A stretch of 64,000 bases of DNA from Nonomuraea rubra (lineage in GTDB: Bacteria > Actinomycetota > Actinomycetes > Streptosporangiales > Streptosporangiaceae): positions 1,409,001 through 1,473,000 of the forward strand of contig NZ_JACHMI010000001.1 in assembly GCF_014207985.1 (NCBI RefSeq), in the 5' to 3' direction. A program made the translations under genes and the position numbers. Position 1 is the stretch's first letter; each line of letters opens with the position of its first letter. Of the stretch, positions 34,610 through 41,715 are shown piece after piece. The notes beneath the pieces were generated by a model. That model was not told the origin of the DNA. It searched no databases and saw only the letters and a program-made list of their open reading frames with translations.

Positions 34610-35821
34610 ATGGGTCCTCGGGGGAACTTCGGGCGCCTGGTGTGGTCCAACGGGATCTCCAGCTTCGGCACCCAGGTCACGACCGTCGCCCTGCCGCTGA
34701 CCGCCGTGCTCACCCTGCAGGCCGGCGCCTTCGAGCTCGGCCTGCTGTCGGCCGTGCAGTCGGCAGCGTTCCTGCTGATCGGCCTGCCCGCGGGGGTGTG
34801 GGTGGACCGGCTGCGCCGCCGCCCGATCCTCGTCCGCGCCGACCTGGTCAGGGGCGCGCTGCTGCTCACCGTGCCCGCCGCCGCCTGGCTGGGCGTGCTC
34901 ACGCTGCCGCACCTGTACGCCGTCGCGCTCGTGCTCGGCGTGGGGGCCGTGTTCTCCGACGTGGCCCACATGAGCTTCCTGCCGGCGGTCGTGCCCAAGG
35001 AACGGCTGGAGCAGGCCAACGGGCGCCTGGAGGTCACCCGGCAGGTGTCCGTGCTGGCGGGGCCGGGGGCGGGCGGCTGGCTGGTGAGCGTGCTGACGGC
35101 GCCGTTCGCGCTGCTGGCCGACGCCATCGGCTACCTCGTGTCGGGGCTGCTGCTGTCGGGGGTGCGGGTGGAGGAGCGGCCCCGCCCGCCGGAGCGGCGG
35201 CGGCTGTGGGCGGACGTACGCGAGGGCCTCACGTTCGTGATCAGGGAGCCGGTGCTGAACCGGGTCGCGCTCGGCGGCGCGCTCACCCGGATCGCCCTCG
35301 GCGTCTGCGCCGTCGGCTACCCGCTCTACCTCGTCGTCGACCTGGGCGTCGGCGCCACCGCCTACGGCCTGCTGCTGTCGGCCCCGGCCGTCGGCGCCCT
35401 CGTGGGCGCGCCGCTGGTGGCCAGGGTGACGCTCCGCCACGGCGTCGGCCCCACCCTGTACGGCTCCGCGGCGCTCGTCCTGCTCTTCCAGCTTCCCGCC
35501 CTGGCCACCGGCCCCGGGTGGCGGCTGCTGATCTTCCCCGTCGCCTCGGCCCTGGCCGCCGTCGCCGGGGTGATCTTCAACGTGGCGCAGCTCAGCTACC
35601 GCCAGCGCATCACGCCCGAGCACCTCCTGGGCCGCGTGAACGCCAGCATGCGCTTCCTCATGTGGGGCACGACCCCGCTGGGCGGCCTGGCGGGCGGCGT
35701 GCTGGGGGAGTGGCTGGGCGGTTACGGCGTCTTCGCCGCCGGCGTGGCCCTGCTCGGCCTGTCGTACCTCGCGATCGTCACCACCCCCGCCATCAGGCGG
35801 GCGGGTGCGGAGGCGAGGTGA
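34610..35821 (+). CDS. MFS efflux transporter (MFS_3, enterobactin-exporter-like)
   Basis: The 403-residue protein has about twelve hydrophobic helices. Its sequence pattern (GRLVWSNGISSFGTQVTTVA, GVWVDRLRRRPILVRADLVRG, FLPAVVPKERLEQANGRLE and ITPEHLLGRVNASMRFLMWG) is typical of the MFS_3 group, which includes enterobactin and macrolide exporters. The substrate is not evident. The start at 34610 is the first ATG that places the first helix normally. It is convergent with cofC. Confidence 0.85.
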   Translation: MGPRGNFGRLVWSNGISSFGTQVTTVALPLTAVLTLQAGAFELGLLSAVQSAAFLLIGLPAGVWVDRLRRRPILVRADLVRGALLLTVPAAAWLGVLTLPHLYAVALVLGVGAVFSDVAHMSFLPAVVPKERLEQANGRLEVTRQVSVLAGPGAGGWLVSVLTAPFALLADAIGYLVSGLLLSGVRVEERPRPPERRRLWADVREGLTFVIREPVLNRVALGGALTRIALGVCAVGYPLYLVVDLGVGATAYGLLLSAPAVGALVGAPLVARVTLRHGVGPTLYGSAALVLLFQLPALATGPGWRLLIFPVASALAAVAGVIFNVAQLSYRQRITPEHLLGRVNASMRFLMWGTTPLGGLAGGVLGEWLGGYGVFAAGVALLGLSYLAIVTTPAIRRAGAEAR

Positions 35822-35864
35822 CGCTTGTCTCGCGGCCAAGCGCGCGGCGCGCTCGTCCTCGTGA

Positions 35865-36533
35865 TCAGGCGGGCCGATTCGGAGGCGCGGTGACGCCGGC
35901 GTCCGGCCACAGGTCCGCGACGACCGCGGCCGTGTGGCGGCCCAGGCCCAGGGCGATGGCCGCGCGCAGGTCGTCCGGAGTGTCCACGTCCCGCCTGACC
36001 GAGTCGATCCCGGGCACGCCCAGCTCTTTGGCCCCGCCGGCCAGGTGCTTGGCCCGCGACTCCCCGCCGAACCTGGGCGCGAACGGCCTGCCGGGCCGTA
36101 CCCCGTAGAACGTCGTGCCGACGTCCAGCGCGTCGGGCACGAACGCCTGGTCGAACTCGGCCGCCGCCTCCAGCGCCACCGCCAGCTCGGCCGGCCGCAG
36201 GGTGGGCAGGTCGGCCTGGAGCGCGCCCACCGCGTCCCCCGGCGCCACGCGTACGGCATGCGCGGCCCCCGTACGCAGCGCCGTGTTCAGCCCGCGGTCG
36301 GGGTCGGGCACCACGTCGGCACCGAGCGCGGCGAGCGGCCCCGCGGCGGCGGGATCGGCCGTCACGACGATCACCCGCGCGACCGGCGGGCACGAGAGCG
36401 CCGCCGCCACGGTGTCACTGGCCACGGCCACGGCCAGGCGGGTGCGGTGCGGGCCCGTCGCGGCGGCCAGCCGGGTCTTCGCCGCGACCAGCGTCTTCAC
36501 CGGAATGACCAGGGACCAGCGGATGCTCATCAA
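35865..36533 (-). CDS. cofC: 2-phospho-L-lactate (phosphoenolpyruvate) guanylyltransferase
   Basis: CofC/FbiD activates phosphoenolpyruvate or 2-phospholactate with GTP for coenzyme F420 synthesis. The 222-residue protein has WSLVIPVKTLVAAKTRLA (nucleotide-binding Lys and Arg), VVPDPDRGLNTALRTG, the metal site LQADLPTLRP and DVGTTFYGVRPG, and ends with DVDTPDDLRAAIALGLG. It usually lies near plsC and gpsA in actinobacteria, as here. ATG at 36533 or 36530 can serve as the start. The short IS remnant begins immediately upstream. Confidence 0.92.
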   Translation of the reverse strand: MMSIRWSLVIPVKTLVAAKTRLAAATGPHRTRLAVAVASDTVAAALSCPPVARVIVVTADPAAAGPLAALGADVVPDPDRGLNTALRTGAAHAVRVAPGDAVGALQADLPTLRPAELAVALEAAAEFDQAFVPDALDVGTTFYGVRPGRPFAPRFGGESRAKHLAGGAKELGVPGIDSVRRDVDTPDDLRAAIALGLGRHTAAVVADLWPDAGVTAPPNRPA

Positions 36534-36551
36534 GTCTCCTTGAGCGTGGAA

Positions 36552-36930
36552 CCCGTCCTTCAGCCTCAGGGCGGGGGAGCGGCGAAAGCGGCGCGGCGGG
36601 ATCGAACGTGTGCACGAAACGTGATCGATCGTGCACTAGAATGTGTTGGTGGCGTTGCTTGTGAAGCGGGCGTACACCTACCGCTTCTACCCGACCCGCG
36701 AGCGAGCCCGCGAGGCGGCCCGGAAGTTCGGCCGGGTCCGCGACCAGGAGCCACGAGAGCCACGGCACGGCGACGCCGGCCCGTCCCAGGCCCTCGCACG
36801 TGCGGGAGCGGGCCCCAGCCTGCGGTACGGTGCACGACCGGGATGTCAACGCACCCCGCAACATCGTGCCTCGACATCCCGAGCGGCCAACCGGGAGACT
36901 TGGGGCTTCATCCCGTACGTGTTGGAGGAG
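36552..36930 (+). mobile_element. tnpB: Decayed IS200/IS605-type element: tnpB remnant with internal deletion
   Basis: From 36643 the frame reads LVALLVKRAYTYRFYPTRER and then RKFGRVR, the TnpB N-terminus. From 36821, in a different frame, it reads CGTVHDRDVNAPRNIV, the TnpB C-terminal segment with the last RuvC aspartate. The roughly 300 residues between them are missing, leaving about 60 bases of unrelated sequence. Upstream are a hairpin CCCGTCCT/AGGGCGGG (36552–36575) and a palindrome GTGCACG/CGTGCAC (36610–36636) typical of element ends. The protein cannot be functional. The first fragment is in frame with plsC. Confidence 0.85.
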
Positions 36931-36933
36931 ACC

Positions 36934-37644
36934 ATGAGCCGCCCCACGCGACCGTCGCGTTTCTGGGAGACCTTCGCCGTCGTCGTGGTCAAGCCGTTGT
37001 CGCGGCTCCTGGTGAAGCGCGACTGGCGCAAGGGTGACCGCATCCCGAGGACCGGTGGCGTGATCATCGCCGCCAACCACCTGTCGTGGACCGACCCCGT
37101 CCTGCTGTCGCACTTCCTCTACAACAACGGCCGGTGGCCGGTGATTCTCGCGAAGTCGGGGTTGTTCAAGGTGCCGTTCCTGGGGCGGGCGGTGACCGCG
37201 CTGCTGGCGATCCCGGTCGAGCGGGGCAGCAGCGAGGCGGCCAGGTCGCTGCGCCTGTCCGCCGAGCGGCTCGGCGACGGGTGCGCGATCCTGTTCTACC
37301 CCGAGGGCACCTGCACCCGCGATCCCGACCTGTGGCCCATGGTGGGCAAGACGGGCGCGGCCCGGCTGGCGCTGGAGAGCGGTGCGCCGGTCATCCCGGT
37401 GGCCCACTGGGGGGCGCAGGAGCTGCTGCCGTACGGTGAGAAGAAACCCAGGTTGTTCCCGCGCAAGACGTTCCACGTGAGCGTGGGGCCGCCGGTGGAC
37501 CTGTCCAAGTACGCGGGCAAGCCGGCGCACGGCGACGTGCTGCGCGACGCCACAGCCGACATCATGGCCGCGATCACCGAGCAGCTGGCCGAGCTGCGCG
37601 GCGAGACGGCGCCTGCGACTCCCTACGACCCGGCCGGACGGTGA
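36934..37644 (+). CDS. plsC: 1-acyl-sn-glycerol-3-phosphate acyltransferase
   Basis: PlsC adds the second acyl chain to lysophosphatidate in phospholipid synthesis. The 236-residue protein has the acyltransferase motifs AANHLSWTDPVLL (NHX4D-type), GRAVTALLAIPVERG, and LFYPEGTCTRD (EGTR-like, with EGTC) and VIPVAHWG. The ATG at 36934 with GGAGGAG upstream is preferred; the same frame is open through the tnpB remnant to 36643, which would add about 97 foreign residues. gpsA follows four bases later, so glycerophosphate supply and acylation are co-expressed. Confidence 0.93.
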   Translation: MSRPTRPSRFWETFAVVVVKPLSRLLVKRDWRKGDRIPRTGGVIIAANHLSWTDPVLLSHFLYNNGRWPVILAKSGLFKVPFLGRAVTALLAIPVERGSSEAARSLRLSAERLGDGCAILFYPEGTCTRDPDLWPMVGKTGAARLALESGAPVIPVAHWGAQELLPYGEKKPRLFPRKTFHVSVGPPVDLSKYAGKPAHGDVLRDATADIMAAITEQLAELRGETAPATPYDPAGR

Positions 37645-37648
37645 TGGA

Positions 37649-38659
37649 ATGACGAAGGTGGCCGTTTTCGGCGCGGGTTCGTGGGGCACCACGTTCGCGA
37701 TGATCCTGGCGGAGGCCGGCAGCCGCACGACGCTGTGGGGCCGCAGGCAGGAGGTGGTCGACGCGATCAACCGCGACCACGCCAACGCCGACTACCTGCC
37801 CGGCGTGACGCTGCCCGCCGGGCTGCGGGCGACGACGGATCCCGCCGAGGCCCTGGACGGGGCCGAGTTCGTGGTGCTCGCCGTGCCGTCGCAGACGCTG
37901 CGCGCCAACCTGACGGGCTGGCGCGGGCTGATCCCTGACGGGGCGGTGCTCGTCAGCCTGATGAAGGGCATCGAGGCCGGCACCACCAAGCGGATGAGCG
38001 AGGTCATCCGCGAGGTGGCCGAGGTCCCGGCGGAACGGGTCGCCGTCGTCTCCGGGCCGAACCTGGTGCCCGAGATCGCCGCGCGCCAGCCCGCCGCCAC
38101 CGTCGTGGCCTCCGCCGACCTGTCGGTGGCCGAGCGGCTGCAGGCGATCTGCCACCTGCCGCCGTGGTTCCGCCCGTACACCAACCCGGACGTGGTCGGG
38201 GTCGAGCTGGGCGGCGCGGTGAAGAACGTGATCGCCCTGGCCGTCGGCGTCTCCGCCGGCATGGGCATGGGCGACAACGTCAGCGCCATGCTCATCACCA
38301 GGGGCCTGGCCGAGATCTCCCGCCTGGGGGCGGCGCTCGGGGCCGACGCGCACACGTTCGCGGGCCTGGCCGGCATGGGCGACCTGGTGGCCACGTGCAC
38401 GTCCCCGCTGTCGCGCAACCGCACGTTCGGCGAGAACCTGGGCCGCGGCATGACGCTGGCGGAGGTCGTCGCGGTCACCAAGCAGACCGCGGAGGGCGTG
38501 AAGTCCTGCGAGTCCGTGCTGGAGCTGGCCAGGAAGCACGACGTCGAGATGCCGATCACCGAAGTGGTCGTGGGCGTCGTGCACGACGGCATGTCCCCGT
38601 CGGAGGCGGGCATGCTGCTCATGTCCCGCTCGCCCAAGCCGGAGCGTTACGGAGTGTGA
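37649..38659 (+). CDS. gpsA: NAD(P)-dependent glycerol-3-phosphate dehydrogenase
   Basis: GpsA makes sn-glycerol 3-phosphate from dihydroxyacetone phosphate for membrane lipids. The 336-residue protein has GAGSWGTTFA at the N-terminus for the nucleotide, LVSLMKGIEAGTTKRMSEV, SGPNLVPEIA, the catalytic Lys in GAVKNVIALAVG, and NRTFGENLGRG. It starts four bases after plsC and ends 63 bases before ddl. Confidence 0.97.
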   Translation: MTKVAVFGAGSWGTTFAMILAEAGSRTTLWGRRQEVVDAINRDHANADYLPGVTLPAGLRATTDPAEALDGAEFVVLAVPSQTLRANLTGWRGLIPDGAVLVSLMKGIEAGTTKRMSEVIREVAEVPAERVAVVSGPNLVPEIAARQPAATVVASADLSVAERLQAICHLPPWFRPYTNPDVVGVELGGAVKNVIALAVGVSAGMGMGDNVSAMLITRGLAEISRLGAALGADAHTFAGLAGMGDLVATCTSPLSRNRTFGENLGRGMTLAEVVAVTKQTAEGVKSCESVLELARKHDVEMPITEVVVGVVHDGMSPSEAGMLLMSRSPKPERYGV

Positions 38660-38722
38660 GATGACCTGAATACGGCGTGCTCGACTCGCTGTGACAGGGA
38701 CACCCCGGTAGATTCGGACACC

Positions 38723-39817
38723 ATGAGCAAGCCACGCGTCGCCGTCGTTTTCGGAGGCCGCAATTCCGAGCACGCCGTGTCCCTGATGGGCGCGGGCAGC
38801 GTGCTGGATGCGATCGACAGGAGCAAGTACGAAGTGGTCCCGATCGGGATCGCCCAGGACGGCAGGTGGGTGCTGGCCGCTTCCGACCAGCGGTTCGCCA
38901 TCGAGGCCGGGGAGCTGCCGGTCGTCGACACCACCGGCGCGGCGCTGGCGCTGCCCTCGGGCTCCGGCTCGCTGGTCGCCTACGACCCCGGCAGCATCCC
39001 CGTCGAGCTCGGCTCGGTGGACGTGGTGTTCCCCGTCATGCACGGGCCCTTCGCCGAGGACGGCACGATCCAGGGGCTGCTGGAGATGGCGGGGGTGCGG
39101 TACGTCGGCTCCGGCGTGCTGGCCAGCGCCGTCGGCATGGACAAGGCGTACATGAAGACCGTGATCGCCGCCGCCGGGCTGCCGACCGGCCCCTACGCGG
39201 TCATCCGCGACCGCGACTGGCGGCTCAACCGCGAGCAGGTGCTCAAGGAGGCCGAGGAGCTCGGCTACCCGGTCTTCGTCAAGCCGGCCAGGGCGGGCTC
39301 GTCCCAGGGCATCTCCAAGGCCTCCGACAGGGCCGAGCTGGAGGCGGCGGTCGAGTTCGCCAGGCAGCACGACCCCAAGGTGCTCGTCGAGGCGGCGATC
39401 GCCGGGCGCGAGATCGAGTGCGCGGTGCTGCAGTCGCTCGGCGACGAGCCGGCGGCCGCGTCGATGCCGGGAGAGGTGAAGGTCGAGGGCGGGCAGGAGT
39501 TCTTCGACTTCGAGGCCAAGTACTACCCCGACCAGATGTCGCTGACCGTGCCCGCCGACATCCCGCAGGAGACGGCCGAGGAGCTGCGGGCGATGGCCGT
39601 GCGCGCGTTCGAGGCGCTGGAGTGCGAGGGGCTCGCCCGGGTGGACTTCTTCTACACGCCCGACGGCAAGCTGGTCTTCAACGAGATCAACACCATGCCC
39701 GGGTTCACGTCGTTGTCGGTGGCGCCGCAGCTCTGGGCTGCCTCGGGCCTGTCCTACCCGGCGCTGGTGGACCGGCTCATCCAGCTCGCCCTGTCACGCT
39801 CACCCGGCCTGCGGTGA
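38723..39817 (+). CDS. ddl: D-alanine–D-alanine ligase
   Basis: Ddl joins two D-alanines for peptidoglycan precursors using ATP. The 364-residue ATP-grasp enzyme has VVFGGRNSEHAVSLMGAGSV, VFPVMHGPFAEDGTIQGLLE, VFVKPARAGSSQGISK, the catalytic loop EIECAVL, and FFYTPDGKLVFNEINTMPGFT. The Tyr/Lys pattern is that of the D-Ala-D-Ala type, with no sign of a lactate-ligase signature. The last codons lie in an 18-bp repeat that continues beyond the stop. Confidence 0.96.
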   Translation: MSKPRVAVVFGGRNSEHAVSLMGAGSVLDAIDRSKYEVVPIGIAQDGRWVLAASDQRFAIEAGELPVVDTTGAALALPSGSGSLVAYDPGSIPVELGSVDVVFPVMHGPFAEDGTIQGLLEMAGVRYVGSGVLASAVGMDKAYMKTVIAAAGLPTGPYAVIRDRDWRLNREQVLKEAEELGYPVFVKPARAGSSQGISKASDRAELEAAVEFARQHDPKVLVEAAIAGREIECAVLQSLGDEPAAASMPGEVKVEGGQEFFDFEAKYYPDQMSLTVPADIPQETAEELRAMAVRAFEALECEGLARVDFFYTPDGKLVFNEINTMPGFTSLSVAPQLWAASGLSYPALVDRLIQLALSRSPGLR

Positions 39818-39914
39818 GGCTGCGGGGCCCATCGGGCGTGCCCAACCGGCCTGCGGTGCTCACCCGGCCTGCGGTGCTCACCCGGCCTGCGGTGCTCACC
39901 CGGCCTGGGGTGCG
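39799..39914. repeat. 18-bp tandem repeats between convergent ddl and DUF3515 genes
   Basis: The unit CCGGCCTGCGGTGCTCAC occurs at 39846, 39864 and 39882 without mismatch, with partial copies over the ddl end (from 39799) and the end of the opposing gene (from 39900). Each unit can fold CACC/GGTG; the copy at the ddl end extends this to CTCACC/GGTGAG (39799–39804, 39813–39818). The repeats may act as a bidirectional terminator cluster. Confidence 0.88.
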
Positions 39915-40327
39915 AGCTGCCCGATCGGCTTCGAGAGGTCCGACAGGACCTCGGCGGCCACGTGCTCGCCGCCGACCGTGACCTCCACGTAGGCGACGCC
40001 GGTCACCGCCGTGAACAGCGCGGGCCTGTCGGGATCGGGGAACCAGCCCACCCCGCCGATCTCCTGGAGCGTGTCGGTGGGCGCCATCCTGGCGGGCCGG
40101 GGCACGCCGCAGCGCAGCGCGACGGCCCCCGAGCCCCAGACGGCGACGTACGGCGACTCGGGCGTGGACGTGCCGCGCTCGTCGCCGCCGACGGTCTGCG
40201 GCAGCAGGGTGGCGAGCTTGTCGCAGGCCGCGACCGCCTCCCCTTCGGGGACGGGCGGTTCGACCTGTACGGTGCCGCCGCAACCGGCGAGTGCTAGGAG
40301 AACGAGCAGGACGGCGGCGGCACGCAT
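39896..40327 (-). CDS. DUF3515 lipoprotein
   Basis: The 143-residue protein starts with a lipoprotein signal, AAAVLLVLLALAGCGG, with Cys16 as the lipidation site. The body has ACDKLATLLPQTV, YVAVWGSGAVALRCGV and VGWFPDPDRPALFTAVTGVAYVEVTV, the pattern of DUF3515 proteins found between ddl and thiL in actinobacteria. It should sit on the outer face of the membrane. The function is unknown; conservation next to ddl hints at a cell-envelope role. The C-terminus lies in the 18-bp repeats. Confidence 0.85.
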   Translation of the reverse strand: MRAAAVLLVLLALAGCGGTVQVEPPVPEGEAVAACDKLATLLPQTVGGDERGTSTPESPYVAVWGSGAVALRCGVPRPARMAPTDTLQEIGGVGWFPDPDRPALFTAVTGVAYVEVTVGGEHVAAEVLSDLSKPIGQLAPQAG

Positions 40328-40340
40328 GCGACGACTACCT

Positions 40341-40574
40341 CTAGATATGAACGATCGGACAGGTAAGCGTACGCGTGATCCCGTTCACCGCCTGAATCTG
40401 CGCGACGACGAGCTTGCCCAGCTCATCGACGTTCCTCGCCTCCGCGCGAACGATCACGTCGTAAGGCCCCGTGACGTCCTCCGCTTGAGTGACCCCCGGA
40501 ATCCCGGAGATCTCGCGGGCCACGGCTGCGGCCTTGCCGACCTCGGTCTGGATAAGGATGTAGGCCTGCACCAT
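40341..40574 (-). CDS. Stand-alone Lrp/AsnC ligand-binding (RAM) domain
   Basis: This 77-residue protein is only the effector half of an Lrp/AsnC regulator: VQAYILIQTEVGKAAAVARE, IPGVTQAEDVTGPYDVIVRA, and LVVAQIQAVNGITRTLTC. There is no DNA-binding domain, and none is encoded upstream. Stand-alone RAM proteins are an established class that form oligomers and bind amino acids. GGAGGACGTG precedes the ATG. Divergent thiL begins about 70 bases away, and the DUF3515 gene follows it. Confidence 0.85.
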   Translation of the reverse strand: MVQAYILIQTEVGKAAAVAREISGIPGVTQAEDVTGPYDVIVRAEARNVDELGKLVVAQIQAVNGITRTLTCPIVHI

Positions 40575-40642
40575 CACGTCCTCCCGGGCGATTGGATCAC
40601 GCCGAACGCCCACCGTACCCTGTGTGCGTCAGGAGGTGCGTC

Positions 40643-41590
40643 ATCACAGTCGGAGATCTCGGCGAATTCGGTGTGGTAAATCGTATTACCGCTCGTCTGC
40701 CCCAAGGTGAGGCGGTAATGCTCGGCCCGGGTGACGACGCCGCCATCATCGGCGCGCCCGACGGTCGCGTGGTCGTCTCGACCGACCTGCTGCTCGAAGG
40801 CAGGCACTTCCGCCGCGACTGGTCCACCGGCTACGACGTGGGCCGCAAGGCCGCCGCCCAGAACCTGGCCGACGTCGCCGCCATGGGCGCGACCCCGACC
40901 TCGCTCGTGGTCGGCCTCGGCCTGCCCGCCGACCTGCCGCTGAGCTGGCTCGACGCGCTGACCGACGGCCTCGCCGACGAGTGCGCGACGATCGGCGCCA
41001 GCGTGGCGGGAGGTGACGTGACCCGGTGCGACCTGGTCGTCATCGGGGTGACCGCGCTGGGCGACCTCGGCGGCCGGGCTCCCGTGCTGCGCTCGGGAGC
41101 CCGGCCGGGGCACGTGGTGGCGGTGGCGGGCCGGCTCGGGTACGCCGCCGCCGGATGGGCGCTGCTGGAGGCGGGCGTGCCGGCGGACAGCGGTGCCCTG
41201 CGGGAGGCCGTGGCCGGCCATCGCGCGCCGTGCCCGCCGTACGCGATGGGGCCCGTGGCGGCCGGGCTGGGGGCGAGCGCGATGCTGGACGTCAGCGACG
41301 GGCTGCTGCAGGACCTGGGGCACGTCGCCGAGGCCAGTGGCGTACGCGTGGAGCTGGACCCCGGGGCGTTCCCCGTGGGGGATCCCGTCGCGGCGGCGGC
41401 CAAGGAGCTGGGGGCCGATCCGCTGGAGTGGGTGCTGTCGGGTGGTGAGGATCACGCCCTGGCGGCCATGTTCCCTCCGGACGTACGGCTGCCGGCCGAA
41501 TGGCACGTGGTGGGCCGGGTGGTCGAAGGGGAGGGCGTGGTGGTGTATGGGCGAGAAATCGGGCGTCGTGGATGGGATCACTTTGGGTGA
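40643..41590 (+). CDS. thiL: Thiamine-monophosphate kinase, possible ATC start
   Basis: ThiL phosphorylates thiamine monophosphate to the diphosphate cofactor. The protein has GEFGVVNRITARLP, the ATP/Mg site LGPGDDAAIIG, VSTDLLLEGRHF, AAQNLADVAAMGATP, and LDVSDGLLQDLGHVA. The natural start is unclear. A perfect AGGAGG at 40631–40636 is six bases before ATC at 40643, which would give 315 residues beginning ITVGDLGEFG, where homologues begin. In-frame GTG at 40622 and TTG at 40592 lack a ribosome site, and the GTG abuts a TACCCT -10-like box. Confidence 0.92.
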   Translation: MTVGDLGEFGVVNRITARLPQGEAVMLGPGDDAAIIGAPDGRVVVSTDLLLEGRHFRRDWSTGYDVGRKAAAQNLADVAAMGATPTSLVVGLGLPADLPLSWLDALTDGLADECATIGASVAGGDVTRCDLVVIGVTALGDLGGRAPVLRSGARPGHVVAVAGRLGYAAAGWALLEAGVPADSGALREAVAGHRAPCPPYAMGPVAAGLGASAMLDVSDGLLQDLGHVAEASGVRVELDPGAFPVGDPVAAAAKELGADPLEWVLSGGEDHALAAMFPPDVRLPAEWHVVGRVVEGEGVVVYGREIGRRGWDHFG

Positions 41591-41715
41591 TGATCTGTCC
41601 CGATTTAAGTGATATTTTCCGTGTTTGGGGTATGACTCGTGGGATTGCTGTGACAACGGCGTAGCAAAGGTGTTATGAAGATTGGCGGCCACTGTAACCG
41701 GAAGAAAGGGCAGCC

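Noticed and set aside
39846..39899. CRISPR-like array
   Set aside because: The 18-bp units are directly adjacent with no unique spacers and no cas gene is present, so they are simple tandem repeats.
40341..40574. Lrp/AsnC gene truncated by loss of its DNA-binding domain
   Set aside because: It has its own ribosome site and start, and stand-alone RAM-domain proteins of this length are an established class.
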